64,000 bases of DNA from Actinomadura sp. K4S16 (GCF_008327685.1 NZ_BDDE01000012.1:496001-560000), one strand, 5' to 3'; positions 16,117 to 25,253 are shown, counted from the stretch's first letter. Translations and numbers: made by a program. Notes: generated from the sequence alone by a model not told the origin.

Positions 16117-17431
16117 TCGGTGTGGCGGGAGTGACCTCCTGGCGGTGGACGATCACGTCGAACCACTGCCGCAGCGTGCCGCCGTCCATGTAGGACCCGG
16201 GGCCGGTGTGGGGCAGGCCCCGGGTCTGGACGGGGGCGTCCAGCCATCTGCGCACCGGCGGGGGAGCCGGTGTGCGCAGGTCGATGGTGAACTGCGCGGT
16301 GCGGACGCCTCCGAAGGGGCGCTCGAACCAGTTCGGGGCGGGGCGCGGCATGGGCGCGGTCCGACCGCCGCCGAGGCTCACCGTCCCGTGGTCGAAGGTG
16401 AAGCCGATCGACCGGTAGCGCGGGCCGTACCAGCGGCGCAGGTACGAACCTGCGGCGGCGAAGCGCATGTCCGGTTCGGGCGGCCCGACGATGCGCATCC
16501 GGGGCGCGTCGGCGGTGTGCGGGGAGGCCGCCCAGTACGCGATCTTGTCGCCGCTGAACCCGCGCCACCATTTCAGGTTCCGCGCCGCGTGGGCGTCCCT
16601 GTAGGCGTGCTGGTCGGGCTCCGGCAGGCTGTAGTGCTCGTAGAACGAGAGGATCTGCCGGGCGTTGTGCACGGCCAGGGCGTGCGCTCGGTCTCCCGGC
16701 CGATGCGGCAGCCCTTCGACCAGGTCGTACATCGCGCGGGCGTGGCGGACGTACGGCCGCTTGTCCTCCACCTCTCTGTACTTCATGACGTACTCCCACA
16801 CGTCCGAAGTCCTGGGCCGGAGGAAGCGCAGGTGCCGCCGAAGTTCGGGGAGGCGGTCCGGCGCGGTCGCGGTGACATGGGCCCGGACGGCGTCGTAGGC
16901 CGGCAGGCCGGTGAGGAAGTACTCCACACCGACGAAACGCACCTTGTCGGCTCGGCCCGCGTTGAAGTCGCGGAGCCAGCGCAGCACATCGGCGACCTCG
17001 CGGGTCTGGTACTGGGGGAGCATCCGCTGCATCAGCGCGTCCAGGTCCCCTTCGCCCGTCCGGATGTACCGGTCGATCTGGACGCCCGTCGTCCAGTCCT
17101 CCTCCCACGCCACGGACCGGAAGCCGAGCCGCTCGACCAGGAGGCGGAGCGTGCGGTGCTTGAGCCGCGTCTCCTCGCGGGTGCCGTGCACCGACTCGCC
17201 GAGGCCGACGACGGTCGCGCCGCCGATCGAGCGCAGCAGCGGCGCCTGGTCGTCCAGGGGCGCCGCGGGGTCGAGGGTGCGCAGGGCCGCGGCGTTGTGG
17301 CCGGCCCACGCGGTCACCGGCTCCGTGCGGGGCTCGGCGCTCGCGGCGGGGGCGCCCGCGAACACGGTCCCGATGCCGGTGGCGGCCGCCAGAAGCAATG
17401 CCGCCTGTACGTTCCGTCCAAGGTGGTTCAT
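16100..17431 (-). CDS. Secreted erythromycin esterase-like protein
   Basis: 443 residues. A signal peptide (about 1-32, ending ASA) is followed by the Ere/EreA-like fold with the hallmark GLGESVHGTREE (about 76-87, containing the catalytic Glu and His), VAWEEDW, and VHNARQ, where intracellular Ere enzymes have their second His cluster. Known Ere enzymes hydrolyse the macrolactone of erythromycin and are cytoplasmic; a secreted member is unusual and the family also contains many proteins without macrolide activity. Single gene, start ATG 17431, GAGAAAC-type site upstream. Substrate unknown. Confidence 0.8.
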   Translation of the reverse strand: MNHLGRNVQAALLLAAATGIGTVFAGAPAASAEPRTEPVTAWAGHNAAALRTLDPAAPLDDQAPLLRSIGGATVVGLGESVHGTREETRLKHRTLRLLVERLGFRSVAWEEDWTTGVQIDRYIRTGEGDLDALMQRMLPQYQTREVADVLRWLRDFNAGRADKVRFVGVEYFLTGLPAYDAVRAHVTATAPDRLPELRRHLRFLRPRTSDVWEYVMKYREVEDKRPYVRHARAMYDLVEGLPHRPGDRAHALAVHNARQILSFYEHYSLPEPDQHAYRDAHAARNLKWWRGFSGDKIAYWAASPHTADAPRMRIVGPPEPDMRFAAAGSYLRRWYGPRYRSIGFTFDHGTVSLGGGRTAPMPRPAPNWFERPFGGVRTAQFTIDLRTPAPPPVRRWLDAPVQTRGLPHTGPGSYMDGGTLRQWFDVIVHRQEVTPATPITTSS

Positions 17432-17568
17432 CGTTTCTCCTTTCGGCCGTCATCGTGGCTCGCCGGTTCTGCGGAGCACGTCCCACGAGGGGCGGCATGC
17501 CGAGTACGCCCGGCGGCGTAGTTCGGCCTTCGTCCAGGCTGCGACGCGGCTAGGAGAATTCGCGATGG

Positions 17569-18144
17569 TCAGGCGGAGAGGCGGCCTCGGAGGAGAGCCG
17601 TCAGGGTCGCCTGGACGTCGGTCAGGGGGCGGCCGGGCTGGAGGGCGCGCCAGTCCAGGGCGACGGTCAGGACCATGCCGAAGACGGCGGAGGCGGCCGT
17701 GCCGGTGTCCAGGTCGGGGCGCAGGTCACCGGCGGCGACCGCGTCGCGCAGGACGTCGGCCACGACGCCGATGGCGCGTTCGCGGATGAGGCGGGCGGCG
17801 TGCTGCCAGTCGCCGCCGGCCCGCCACGTCTCGGCGATCAGGAGCCGGGCGAACGACTCGTGCTCGCCGATGTAGGCCAGCTCGGCGGCGACGACGGCCT
17901 CCAGCGCCTCCAGCGGGGGGCGGCCGGACGCCGCGTCGCGCAGCGCGGTGGCGAGCCGGTCGACGCCGTACTCCAGCAGCGCCGAGAACAGGGCGGCCTT
18001 GCTGCCGAAGTTGTAGTAGACGGTGCCCTTGGCCACGCCGGCGCGCTCGGCGATCTGGTCGACGGTCGTCGCGGCGAGCCCGCTCTCGGCGATGAGTTCG
18101 ATCGCCGCGGTGAACAGCTTCTCCCGGGTCGCGATGCGGGCCAC
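17569..18144 (-). CDS. TetR-family regulator of the YhgE/ABC operon
   Basis: 191 residues from GTG 18144. The N-terminal helix-turn-helix is clear (ATTVDQIAERAGVAKGTVYYNFGSKAALF, about 25-53); the C-terminal part is the ligand-binding helical core. It is the third gene of a three-gene operon with 15 bp to the YhgE gene upstream and GGAGG before its start. The 28-bp palindrome in front of the first gene is its likely operator, giving self-repressed control of the ATPase and membrane protein. The ligand is unknown; a hydrophobic or membrane-active compound would be typical. Confidence 0.9.
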   Translation of the reverse strand: MARIATREKLFTAAIELIAESGLAATTVDQIAERAGVAKGTVYYNFGSKAALFSALLEYGVDRLATALRDAASGRPPLEALEAVVAAELAYIGEHESFARLLIAETWRAGGDWQHAARLIRERAIGVVADVLRDAVAAGDLRPDLDTGTAASAVFGMVLTVALDWRALQPGRPLTDVQATLTALLRGRLSA

Positions 18145-18159
18145 GTCCCCTGCCTCCGA

Positions 18160-20277
18160 TCAGAGTTTCAGCGCCGGGTGCAGGCGCTTCATCGTCCAGA
18201 CCCGGTTGTGCCGGACGGCCAGGGCGGTGAGCGCGAGCCCGCCGGCCAGGAAGGCGACCAGCACCGCACAACCCTGCCACACCGACGTCAGGTCGCCGCC
18301 GCTGATCAGGTGCCGGACGGCGTCCACGACCCACGGCATCGGCAGGTACGGGCGGACGGCCTGGAAGAACTCCGGGCTCGTCTCGATCGGGTACGTGCCG
18401 GCCGCCGAGGTGAGCTGGAGCATCAGCAGCGCCAGGGCGATGATCCGGCCGACGGGGCCGAAGCGGGCGTTCACCCACTGGATCACCGCGAGGAACGCGG
18501 CCGAGGCGAGCGCCAGGAACGCGACGAGGCCCGGCCAGTGCTCGGCGCGCAGGCCGAGCGCGAAGCGCAGGACAGCGAGGACGACGCAGGCCTGCGCCGC
18601 GCCGAGCGCCGCGGCGGGCAGCCAGCCCGCGACGGCGACCCGCCGTCCGGGCGCGGTGCCCGCGAGGGCCCGGGGGTTCAGCGGGCGCAGCAGCATGTAG
18701 ATGATCATGCCGCCGACCCACAGGGAGAGGGGGACGAAGAAGGGGGCGAACCCGGTCCCGTAGTTCGGCACCTCGTTCTCGGTGGCGCTGGCGAGCCGCA
18801 CCGGGTTGCTCATCATGTCGTCGCGGGCGGCGCGCTCCTTGGCGTCGTAGTCGGGGATCTGGGAGACGCCCTCGTTCAGGCCGTTCGCCAGTTGCTCGTT
18901 GCCGTTGGAGATCTGCGCGAGCGCCGTCTCCAGCGTCACCGCGCCGCCGGACAGCTGCCCAAGGCCGCCTTGGAGCTGGCCCGCCCCGCCCGACAGGACG
19001 CCTAGGCCGCTGGTGAGCCGGGACGAGCCGGAGAGCAACTGGCCCGCGCCCGCGTTGACCTGCTGGGTTCCGGCGTTGAGGCGGTCCACGTCGCGGCGGG
19101 CCTGCTCGACCCTGGCGGCGAGGGTGGGCGCGTCCTTGGCGATCTTGCGGGCGGCGCGCTCGACCGTCCGGGCGTCGGCGGCGACCTTGCGCAGGTCGCC
19201 GGTGTGGTCGCTGATGTAGCCGTCCACCTGCTTCGCGACGGTGACGACCTGCGCGGCGGCCCGGGTGAGGTCCCGCCTGACGTCCGGGGGGACCTCCGGG
19301 TGCGCGGCCAGGTAGGTGTTCAGCTCGGCCTGGGCCTTCTCCGCGCGCTGGACGGCGGCGGCCGTCTGGGCGGGCAGCCGTCCGGCGCCGTCGGCGAGGG
19401 CGTCCGCTCCCCGCGCGACGGCGAGCGCGGCCTGGCGGATCTCGGGGGCGTTGTCCCTGAGCAGCGGGACGAGGGTGTCGCTCGCGCGGTCGACGGTCGT
19501 GGTGAGCTGCTGCATCCCGGCGGCGACCTGGCCCGTCCCGGTGCGGAGCTCCTCCAGTCCGGAGGTCAGCTTGCCGCTGCCGGAGCGGGCCTCGTCGATG
19601 CCGCCCTTCAGCCTGCCCGCGCCCGCCTCGGCCTTGCCCGCGCCTTCGGCGAGCTTGCCCGCGCCGTCGTGCGCCTGGCCGGAGCCCTCCGCCAGCTTGT
19701 CCGCGCCCTGGGCCGCCTTGCCGAGTTCGCCGTGCAGCTTTCCGAACGACAGGAAGATCTGGTCGAAGTAGCCGTGCACGGCCTCGCTGCCGGCCGCGGC
19801 GCTGATCTCCTTGAACGCGGCCTGGGCGAGCGTCCCGACCACGTAGTTGTTCGCGTCGTTCATCTGGAGCCGCAGCCCCGCCGGGGTGGGCGTCCCGTCC
19901 CCGGACGGCGACGCGATCCGGGCGCTGAAGTCGGCGGGGATCGTCAACGACATGTAGTACTTCCCCGACCGGACGCCCTTCTCGGCGTCCGCCGCCGAGA
20001 CGGTGCGCCAGTCGAAGACCTTGCGCTTCTTCAGTTCGTCCGCCAGGTCGGCACCCGCGTGGACGGTCTTCCCGTCCGCCTTGGCGGGCTTGTCCTGGAC
20101 GACCAGCGCGACCGGGACGTGCTGGAGCCGCGCGTACGGGTCCCAGAACGACCAGAGGTAGAGCCCGGCGTACAGCAGCGGCAGCAGCACGAGCCCGGCC
20201 ATCGCGACGCGGGTCAGCCGGTTGCGCTGGAACCGGCGCAGCTCGAGGCCGCCCGGGGTCAACGCGGGAAGTCTCAT
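18160..20277 (-). CDS. YhgE/Pip-family membrane protein
   Basis: 705 residues. One N-terminal membrane helix (about 22-42) is followed by a large extracytoplasmic region; residues about 180-480 hold many GA(G)KLAEG, GAGRLKGG, SGAGQLLSG style units, the coiled-coil repeat typical of YhgE/Pip. Five or six membrane helices close the protein (about 515-690). Family members include phage-infection protein and the ESX-linked or efflux-type permeases of the ABC-2 clan. It sits 18 bp after the ABC-like ATPase gene with a GAGGAG site before the ATG, so both form one transporter-like unit controlled by the TetR gene downstream. The exported substrate is unknown. Confidence 0.88.
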   Translation of the reverse strand: MRLPALTPGGLELRRFQRNRLTRVAMAGLVLLPLLYAGLYLWSFWDPYARLQHVPVALVVQDKPAKADGKTVHAGADLADELKKRKVFDWRTVSAADAEKGVRSGKYYMSLTIPADFSARIASPSGDGTPTPAGLRLQMNDANNYVVGTLAQAAFKEISAAAGSEAVHGYFDQIFLSFGKLHGELGKAAQGADKLAEGSGQAHDGAGKLAEGAGKAEAGAGRLKGGIDEARSGSGKLTSGLEELRTGTGQVAAGMQQLTTTVDRASDTLVPLLRDNAPEIRQAALAVARGADALADGAGRLPAQTAAAVQRAEKAQAELNTYLAAHPEVPPDVRRDLTRAAAQVVTVAKQVDGYISDHTGDLRKVAADARTVERAARKIAKDAPTLAARVEQARRDVDRLNAGTQQVNAGAGQLLSGSSRLTSGLGVLSGGAGQLQGGLGQLSGGAVTLETALAQISNGNEQLANGLNEGVSQIPDYDAKERAARDDMMSNPVRLASATENEVPNYGTGFAPFFVPLSLWVGGMIIYMLLRPLNPRALAGTAPGRRVAVAGWLPAAALGAAQACVVLAVLRFALGLRAEHWPGLVAFLALASAAFLAVIQWVNARFGPVGRIIALALLMLQLTSAAGTYPIETSPEFFQAVRPYLPMPWVVDAVRHLISGGDLTSVWQGCAVLVAFLAGGLALTALAVRHNRVWTMKRLHPALKL

Positions 20278-20295
20278 CGGGGGGTTTCTCCTCGG

Positions 20296-21057
20296 CTAGA
20301 GCGGGAGGGTGTGCGTGGCGAGGCCCTCGGCGGGCGCGGCGTCGTGGCAGGACGCGATCACGGTGACGCCGCCGGCGGCGATCGCGGCGAGGCGCTGCCA
20401 CAGGTCGCGCTGCCGGTCGGCGGGCAGGCCCTCGTCCACGTCGTCCATCAGGAGCAGCCCGGGGTCTCCGGCGAGCGCCAGGGCGGCGCCCAGGAGCTGG
20501 GCCTCCTCGGGGGCGAGTTCCTCCGCGAGCGTCCCGGGGTCGACGTCCAGGCCGACGCGTTCGAGGGTGCGCCGCCTGCGGGCCTCACGGCCGCGGAACC
20601 GGCCGAAGACGCCTTCGCGCAGCGCCAGCGCCTCGTTGACGTGCTCGCGGACGGTCAGCGTCGGATCGAGTTCGGTCACCCCCGGCACGATCCCTAGGGC
20701 CGCGACCCGCTGGATCTGCCGGAGCCCGGTGAGCCCGCCCACCGCGACGGCGCCCTCGGCCGGCCGCATGCGCCCGGCGCAGGTGAGCAGCAGCGCGGTG
20801 CGGCCGGTGCCGGCGATGCCGCTGACGGCGACGAGCGCGCCGGCCGGGACGTCCAGCTCCACGTCGCGGAAGACCCAGCCCCGCGCGCCCCTGACGCCGA
20901 GGCCCCGCGCCCGCACGGATGATCCGCGTGCGGGCGCGGGACCGGCTCCGGGGCGGCCCCCGCCAGCCCCTGAGCCGATCGGGCGGGGTCCAGAGACGGC
21001 CGCCGCGGTCCCCCCGGCCGCAGCGGCCGCCCCTGGAGTCTCGTGCTCGGACGTCAT
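20296..21057 (-). CDS. ABC-type ATPase of YhgE system, divergent motifs
   Basis: 253 residues from ATG 21057, which has AGGG seven bases upstream; an earlier possible start lies inside the operator. After a Gly/Pro-rich N terminus (about 1-45) the ABC fold begins. Walker A reads GIAGTGRTAL with Arg for Lys, the signature is LAPEEAQ instead of LSGGQ, and Walker B is LLLMDDVDEG with Asp where the catalytic Glu normally stands. YhgE-linked ATPases are often divergent, so this may be a family trait and not decay. First gene of the ATPase-YhgE-TetR operon. Confidence 0.82.
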   Translation of the reverse strand: MTSEHETPGAAAAAGGTAAAVSGPRPIGSGAGGGRPGAGPAPARGSSVRARGLGVRGARGWVFRDVELDVPAGALVAVSGIAGTGRTALLLTCAGRMRPAEGAVAVGGLTGLRQIQRVAALGIVPGVTELDPTLTVREHVNEALALREGVFGRFRGREARRRRTLERVGLDVDPGTLAEELAPEEAQLLGAALALAGDPGLLLMDDVDEGLPADRQRDLWQRLAAIAAGGVTVIASCHDAAPAEGLATHTLPL

Positions 21058-21078
21058 CGCGACCCTCCGCGGAGGTTG

Positions 21079-21106
21079 AATTTGCACTGACCGGTCAGTA
21101 CAAATT
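21079..21106. promoter_or_regulatory. 28-bp TetR operator
   Basis: An almost perfect palindrome centred on ACTGACCGGTCAGT, with 13 of 14 positions per arm matching. It lies 22 bp before the ATPase start, in the promoter zone of the operon that ends with a TetR gene. Next to it, CCTCCGCGGAGG (21064-21075) forms a second short palindrome in the leader. Confidence 0.85.
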
Positions 21107-21278
21107 TAGCTCCACTTGAACGTCGCGAATCCATCCGAAGCGGTGACATCAGACACGTGCCCTCACGTCCGGCGTCACACGGAACAGGGGACGTGATTTG
21201 AGTCACAAGAACCGCATCTGACCAGGGAGTCTGCGAGGTCACTATTGGACGGGATGTCTGATCTGAGAGACTGCGGGA

Positions 21279-21650
21279 ATGACCGACTCGTCACGTGCGC
21301 ACCGCCGGCTGGCCACGCTCATGGCCGGGATGGGCACCCTGCACATGGTCGCTCCGAGGCCGTTCGACGCGCTCGTCCCCGTGCGGCTCCCCGGCGGCGC
21401 GCGGACCTGGACCTACCTCAGCGGCGCCGCCGAGCTGGCCTGCGCCGCGGCCGTCGCCCACCCGCGCACCCGCAAGGCGGGCGCGGTCGCGACGGCGGGC
21501 CTGATGGCGGCGGTCTTCCCGGCGAACGTGAAGATGGCCCGCGACTGGCGCCGCCGCCCGCTGCCCTTCCGCGCCGCCGCCTACGGCCGCCTCCCGCTCC
21601 AGGCCCCCCTCATAGCCTGGGCCCTCCACGTGGCCCGCACCGCCGACTGA
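21279..21650 (+). CDS. DoxX-like small membrane protein
   Basis: 123 residues with about four hydrophobic segments. Family features are HMVAPRPFDALVP, the segment YLSGAAELACAAAV, VFPANVKMARDW and a C-terminal RLPLQAPLIAWAL. DoxX-like proteins are small integral membrane proteins of uncertain function, sometimes tied to redox control. GAGAG lies ten bases before ATG 21279. It is monocistronic, between the divergent TetR-controlled operon and a receptor kinase gene. Confidence 0.75.
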   Translation: MTDSSRAHRRLATLMAGMGTLHMVAPRPFDALVPVRLPGGARTWTYLSGAAELACAAAVAHPRTRKAGAVATAGLMAAVFPANVKMARDWRRRPLPFRAAAYGRLPLQAPLIAWALHVARTAD

Positions 21651-21864
21651 GATCCCGCCCCCGCGGCGCGACCGGTGCCTTAAGATCAACCACCGCAGTG
21701 ACCCCGCAACGGCGTCATGCCTGCGATCGCGTCCGAAGGCAGGTTCGAGCGAAGCGAGAACCTGATCGCGCAGCGAGCCGCCAAGGCGAGACGGAGCGAT
21801 GCCAGCGATCGCCGCGTTTCTCGACGATGGAGGGCCGCCAGGCCCGAAGGAGGAGGAAACGCAG

Positions 21865-23484
21865 TTGAGCGCAGAAGCACTCCGTCCGGAGGATCCTGCT
21901 GAGGTCGGCGGGTATCCGCTGCTGGGCCGGCTGGGCGCCGGCGGCATGGGGCAGGTCTACCTGGGGCTGACCGGCAGCGGCCGGCACATCGCGCTCAAAG
22001 TGATCCGGGAGGACTTCGAGGGCCCGACGGCGCTCGCCCGCTTCCGCCGCGAGGTCGCGACCGTCGAGCGGGTGCGCGGCCGGTTCGCCGCGGCGATGGT
22101 CGGCGCCGGGCTGGACGCGCCGCCGTACTGGCTGGCCACCGAGTACGTGCCCGGGCCGACGCTCCGGCAGGCCGTCGCCGAGCACGGCCCGCTGCCGCCC
22201 GACACCTGCCTGCGGCTGCTCGCCGAACTGGCGCAGGGGCTGCTGGAGATCCACCGGTACGGCGTCCAGCACCGCGACCTCAAGCCGGGCAACGTGATCC
22301 TCGCCCCGGACGGGCCGCGGCTCATCGACTTCGGCATCGCGCGCGGCGAGGACCAGACGCAGATCACCCAGACCGGCGCGTGGAACGGAACCCCCGGCTA
22401 CGTCGCGCCCGAGGTCGTCCGCGAGCAGCAGCCCCTGCCCGCGTCCGACGTGTTCTCGCTCGCCGGCACGATCGCCTACGCCGCCACGGGACGCCCGCCG
22501 TTCGGGGGCGGGCGCATCGAGGCGATCATCCACCGCACGCTCAGCGGCGACATCGACCTGGAGGGGGCCGACCCGCGCGTCGCCGACCTCGTCCGGCAGT
22601 GCGCCGAGAAGGAGCCCGAGGCCCGGATCACGCTGGAGCGGCTGCTGCGGACCGCCGCCCTCGCCGGGCCTGCCGCCGGACCCCTGGCCGCCGACCCCGC
22701 CTACCGGGCCATCGTGGGCGCCCCTCAGCCGATGCCCGCCAGCGTGCCCGACGCCGTCGCGTCGGGTCTCGTCCCGGCGGACCGCACGAGGACCGTCCCG
22801 GGCATCGCGCGCGGACGGTCGCGGGCGGCCGTCATCGCGGCGGGCGCCGGGGTGGCCGCCGTCGTCCTGACGGGCGCCCTCCTCGCGCGGTTCGCCCTCA
22901 ACGGCGACGAGTCGGGCGGCAAGGGCGGGGGCGACGCGCAAGGCGGCCAGGGTACGGGCGGGAACTCACCCGCGGCTCAGGGCGGGTCGCAGGCCGGGCG
23001 GACCCCCGGCCCGGGCGGCCGCCCGCCGGACGTGATCCTCGTGAAGCAGCCCACCAGCGACTTCCGGAGCGTCGCGTACTCGGTGAAGGAGGGCACCTGC
23101 CTGCCCGCCGTCCGCACCGAGGACGAGGCCCTCTCCGGTCAGCTGCAGGTCTCGGCGCCGCGCCAGCCGTACTCGGGCAAGACCGTCAAGGTCGGCATGC
23201 GGTTCAAGTGGGATTCGCCGTCCGGGTACTACCTGGCGGCCCAGCTCCGCCCGCCGGGCCCGTACGGAAGCGCGGGGCCCGGATGGATGCAGAGCAAACC
23301 GCACCTGTACCCGTCCGGCTCCAGCGGGCTGGACCTCACCTTCCCCGCCGACTTCGCATGGGACGGCTCGGGCGCGGGGACGGTCCCGGAGCTGCGGTCC
23401 GGTGTCTGGACGGTCGTGTGGATGCACGTCCATCCGAACGGCGACGCCTACTACATGGGCTGCGACGGCTTCACCGTGAAATAG
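21865..23484 (+). CDS. Receptor-type Ser/Thr protein kinase
   Basis: 539 residues. Kinase domain (about 15-265): glycine loop GRLGAGGMGQVY, VAIK-type lysine in IALKVI, catalytic loop HRDLKPGN, DFG as LIDFGIA and APE as VAPEVV. A juxtamembrane linker leads to one membrane helix (about 320-342) and an extracellular domain with CLPAVRTEDEAL and YYMGCDGF that has two Cys, possibly a disulfide. I chose TTG 21865 because AAGGAGGAGG ends eight bases upstream; an ATG at 21799 lacks a site. Convergent with the thiolase gene three bases away. The extracellular ligand is unknown; no PASTA repeats are present. Confidence 0.88.
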   Translation: MSAEALRPEDPAEVGGYPLLGRLGAGGMGQVYLGLTGSGRHIALKVIREDFEGPTALARFRREVATVERVRGRFAAAMVGAGLDAPPYWLATEYVPGPTLRQAVAEHGPLPPDTCLRLLAELAQGLLEIHRYGVQHRDLKPGNVILAPDGPRLIDFGIARGEDQTQITQTGAWNGTPGYVAPEVVREQQPLPASDVFSLAGTIAYAATGRPPFGGGRIEAIIHRTLSGDIDLEGADPRVADLVRQCAEKEPEARITLERLLRTAALAGPAAGPLAADPAYRAIVGAPQPMPASVPDAVASGLVPADRTRTVPGIARGRSRAAVIAAGAGVAAVVLTGALLARFALNGDESGGKGGGDAQGGQGTGGNSPAAQGGSQAGRTPGPGGRPPDVILVKQPTSDFRSVAYSVKEGTCLPAVRTEDEALSGQLQVSAPRQPYSGKTVKVGMRFKWDSPSGYYLAAQLRPPGPYGSAGPGWMQSKPHLYPSGSSGLDLTFPADFAWDGSGAGTVPELRSGVWTVVWMHVHPNGDAYYMGCDGFTVK

Positions 23485-23487
23485 GCG

Positions 23488-24678
23488 TCAGCGGACGGCG
23501 ATGACGGCGGAGCCGTGGCCGAAGAGGCCCTGGTTCACGGCGATGCCGGCCCGCGCGTCCTCGACCTGGCGGCCCTCGGCCTGGCCGCGCAGCTGCCAGG
23601 TCAGCTCGCAGACCTGCGCGATCGCCTGGGCCGGGATCGCCTCGCCGAAGGACGCGAGCCCGCCGCTCGGGTTGACCGGGATGCGGCCGCCGAGCGCCGT
23701 GGCGCCCGACCGGAGCAGCTTCTCGGCGCCGCCCTTCTCGCACAGGCCGATGTCCTCGTACCAGTCGAGCTCCAGGGCGGTGGACAGGTCGTAGACCTCG
23801 GCGAGCGACAGGTCCTCGGGGCCGAGGCCGGCCTCCTCGTAGGCGGCGTGCGCGACGGCGGACCGGAACGGGCGCTCGGGCTCCGGGACGGTCATCGCCG
23901 AGTCCGTCGCGAAGTCGGGCAGGTCAAGGACGGTCTTCGGGAACGTCGGCGTCACCGTCGACAGCGCCGGGATGCGCACCGGGTCGGCGATCCCGTGCTT
24001 CCTCGCGAAGTCCATGGACGTCAGGACGAGCGCCGCGCCGCCGTCGCTGGTGGCGCAGATGTCCAGGAGCCGCAGCGGGTCGGCGACCACGGCGGACTCG
24101 CGCACGTCCTCCACGGTCACTTCCTTGCGGTACCGGGCGTTCGGGTTCGCGAGCCCGTGGCGGGCGTTCTTCACCTTGACGGCGGCGAAGTCGTCCAGCG
24201 TCGCGCCGTACATGGCCATCCGCCGGCGCGCGTACAGGGCGAAGTAGATGGGGTTGGTCGCGCCCAGGAGGCGGAAGCGGAGCCAGTCGGGGTCGTCGGG
24301 GCGGTCGCCGCCGACGGGCTTGAAGAAGCCCTTCGGCGCGGCGTCGGCGCCCACGACCAGCGCGACGTCGCACAGGCCCGCGAGGATCTGCGCGCGCGCC
24401 GTGTTGATGGCCTGCGCCCCGGACGCGCATGCGGCGTAGCAGCTGGAGACCCGCGCGCCCGACCAGCCGAGCGCCTGCGCGAACGTCGCACCCGCGATGA
24501 ACCCCGGGTACCCGTTGCGGATGGTGTCCGCGCCCGCCACGTACTGGACGTCCGTCCACGCGAGCCCGGCATCCGCGAGCGCGGCCCGCGCCGCCGCCAG
24601 CCCGTACTCGACGAAGTTGCGGCCCCACTTGCCCCACGGATGCATGCCCGCACCCAGCACGGCGATGTCGCGCGTCAC
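23488..24678 (-). CDS. Thiolase-family lipid-transfer protein
   Basis: 396 residues from GTG 24678. The thiolase fold is complete with SSCYAACASGAQAIN near residue 86 (nucleophilic Cys in CASG, unlike the Ltp3-like protein), NPSGGLASFGEAIPAQ near 340 and a C-terminal NQGLFGHGSAVI. Its start overlaps the stop of the DUF35 gene by four bases (GTGA), so both are co-translated and probably form a DUF35-thiolase complex, as do Ltp2 and ChsH2 in M. tuberculosis, although it is not close to Ltp2 in sequence. Probable role: thiolysis or aldol cleavage in acyl-CoA catabolism. Confidence 0.85.
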   Translation of the reverse strand: MTRDIAVLGAGMHPWGKWGRNFVEYGLAAARAALADAGLAWTDVQYVAGADTIRNGYPGFIAGATFAQALGWSGARVSSCYAACASGAQAINTARAQILAGLCDVALVVGADAAPKGFFKPVGGDRPDDPDWLRFRLLGATNPIYFALYARRRMAMYGATLDDFAAVKVKNARHGLANPNARYRKEVTVEDVRESAVVADPLRLLDICATSDGGAALVLTSMDFARKHGIADPVRIPALSTVTPTFPKTVLDLPDFATDSAMTVPEPERPFRSAVAHAAYEEAGLGPEDLSLAEVYDLSTALELDWYEDIGLCEKGGAEKLLRSGATALGGRIPVNPSGGLASFGEAIPAQAIAQVCELTWQLRGQAEGRQVEDARAGIAVNQGLFGHGSAVIAVR

Positions 24679-25124
24679 TTGACCGGCCTCCACATCCAGA
24701 CGGTGTACTCGGCATCGTCGTCCTCGTAGAGGACGCCCTCGGTGAGTTCGACCTCCATGCCGACCTCGAGGTCGTCGACGGTGTGGCCGGGGGCGACCTG
24801 GCCGAGGACGACCATGCGCTCGGCTTCCAGTTCGACGGCCGCCACCGCGTACGGGACGAACGGGTCGGGGGAGACGTACGGGGGCGGCGGTTTGTACTGG
24901 GAGTCCGCGTACGACCAGATGCGCCCGCGCGCCGACAGCGCGTACGGCTCCAGCTCGGAGCCGTCCTTCGGGCCGGTGCAGCCCGGGTTGCGGCACGCCA
25001 GCTCGTTGCGCGGGAAGTACGGCGTTCCGCAGGCGCCGCAGCGGGTACCCAGCAGGCGGACGTCGCCGTCCCCCGTGGTGAACCAGCCCTCGATCGCCGG
25101 ACGGCGTTCCTTGGTCGTGGTCAC
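24675..25124 (-). CDS. DUF35 acyl-CoA-binding zinc-ribbon/OB protein
   Basis: 149 residues from GTG 25124, with GAGGAGG six bases upstream; a longer frame upstream lacks such a site and runs through the operator region. A four-Cys zinc ribbon (CGACGTPYFPRNELAC, then GC, about 30-50) precedes an OB-fold with FVPYAVAAVELEAERMVVLG. It is the first gene of a two-gene unit with the thiolase and is divergent from the SDR gene over a 249-bp region holding a palindrome and a repeat array. Likely binds the CoA moiety for its thiolase partner. Confidence 0.85.
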   Translation of the reverse strand: MTTTKERRPAIEGWFTTGDGDVRLLGTRCGACGTPYFPRNELACRNPGCTGPKDGSELEPYALSARGRIWSYADSQYKPPPPYVSPDPFVPYAVAAVELEAERMVVLGQVAPGHTVDDLEVGMEVELTEGVLYEDDDAEYTVWMWRPVK

Positions 25125-25239
25125 GCGGTCCTCCTCGTCTCCGACGGGGCGCAGCGTAACAACCGGGCAGGCGCCCGAACCGCGGCATGTCCGGTGAGCG
25201 GGACGGACCGGGCGCCCCGATCCGCCGCCCACCCACCTA

Positions 25240-25253
25240 ACTGACTCGTCAGT
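25240..25253. promoter_or_regulatory. Perfect palindrome ACTGAC-TC-GTCAGT, TetR-type operator
   Basis: Six-base perfect arms with a 2-base centre lie in the divergent DUF35/SDR promoter region. The core is the same as in the 28-bp operator at 21079-21106, which suggests recognition by a TetR-type regulator, possibly a common one. Confidence 0.65.

Noticed and set aside
16100..17431. Macrolide resistance determinant
   Set aside because: Secreted, with no macrolide genes nearby; the family is broad, so resistance cannot be claimed.
21708..21860. GCGAAGCGAG-rich leader of the kinase gene as a mobile repeat
   Set aside because: Only short degenerate repeats without terminal inverted repeats or target duplication.
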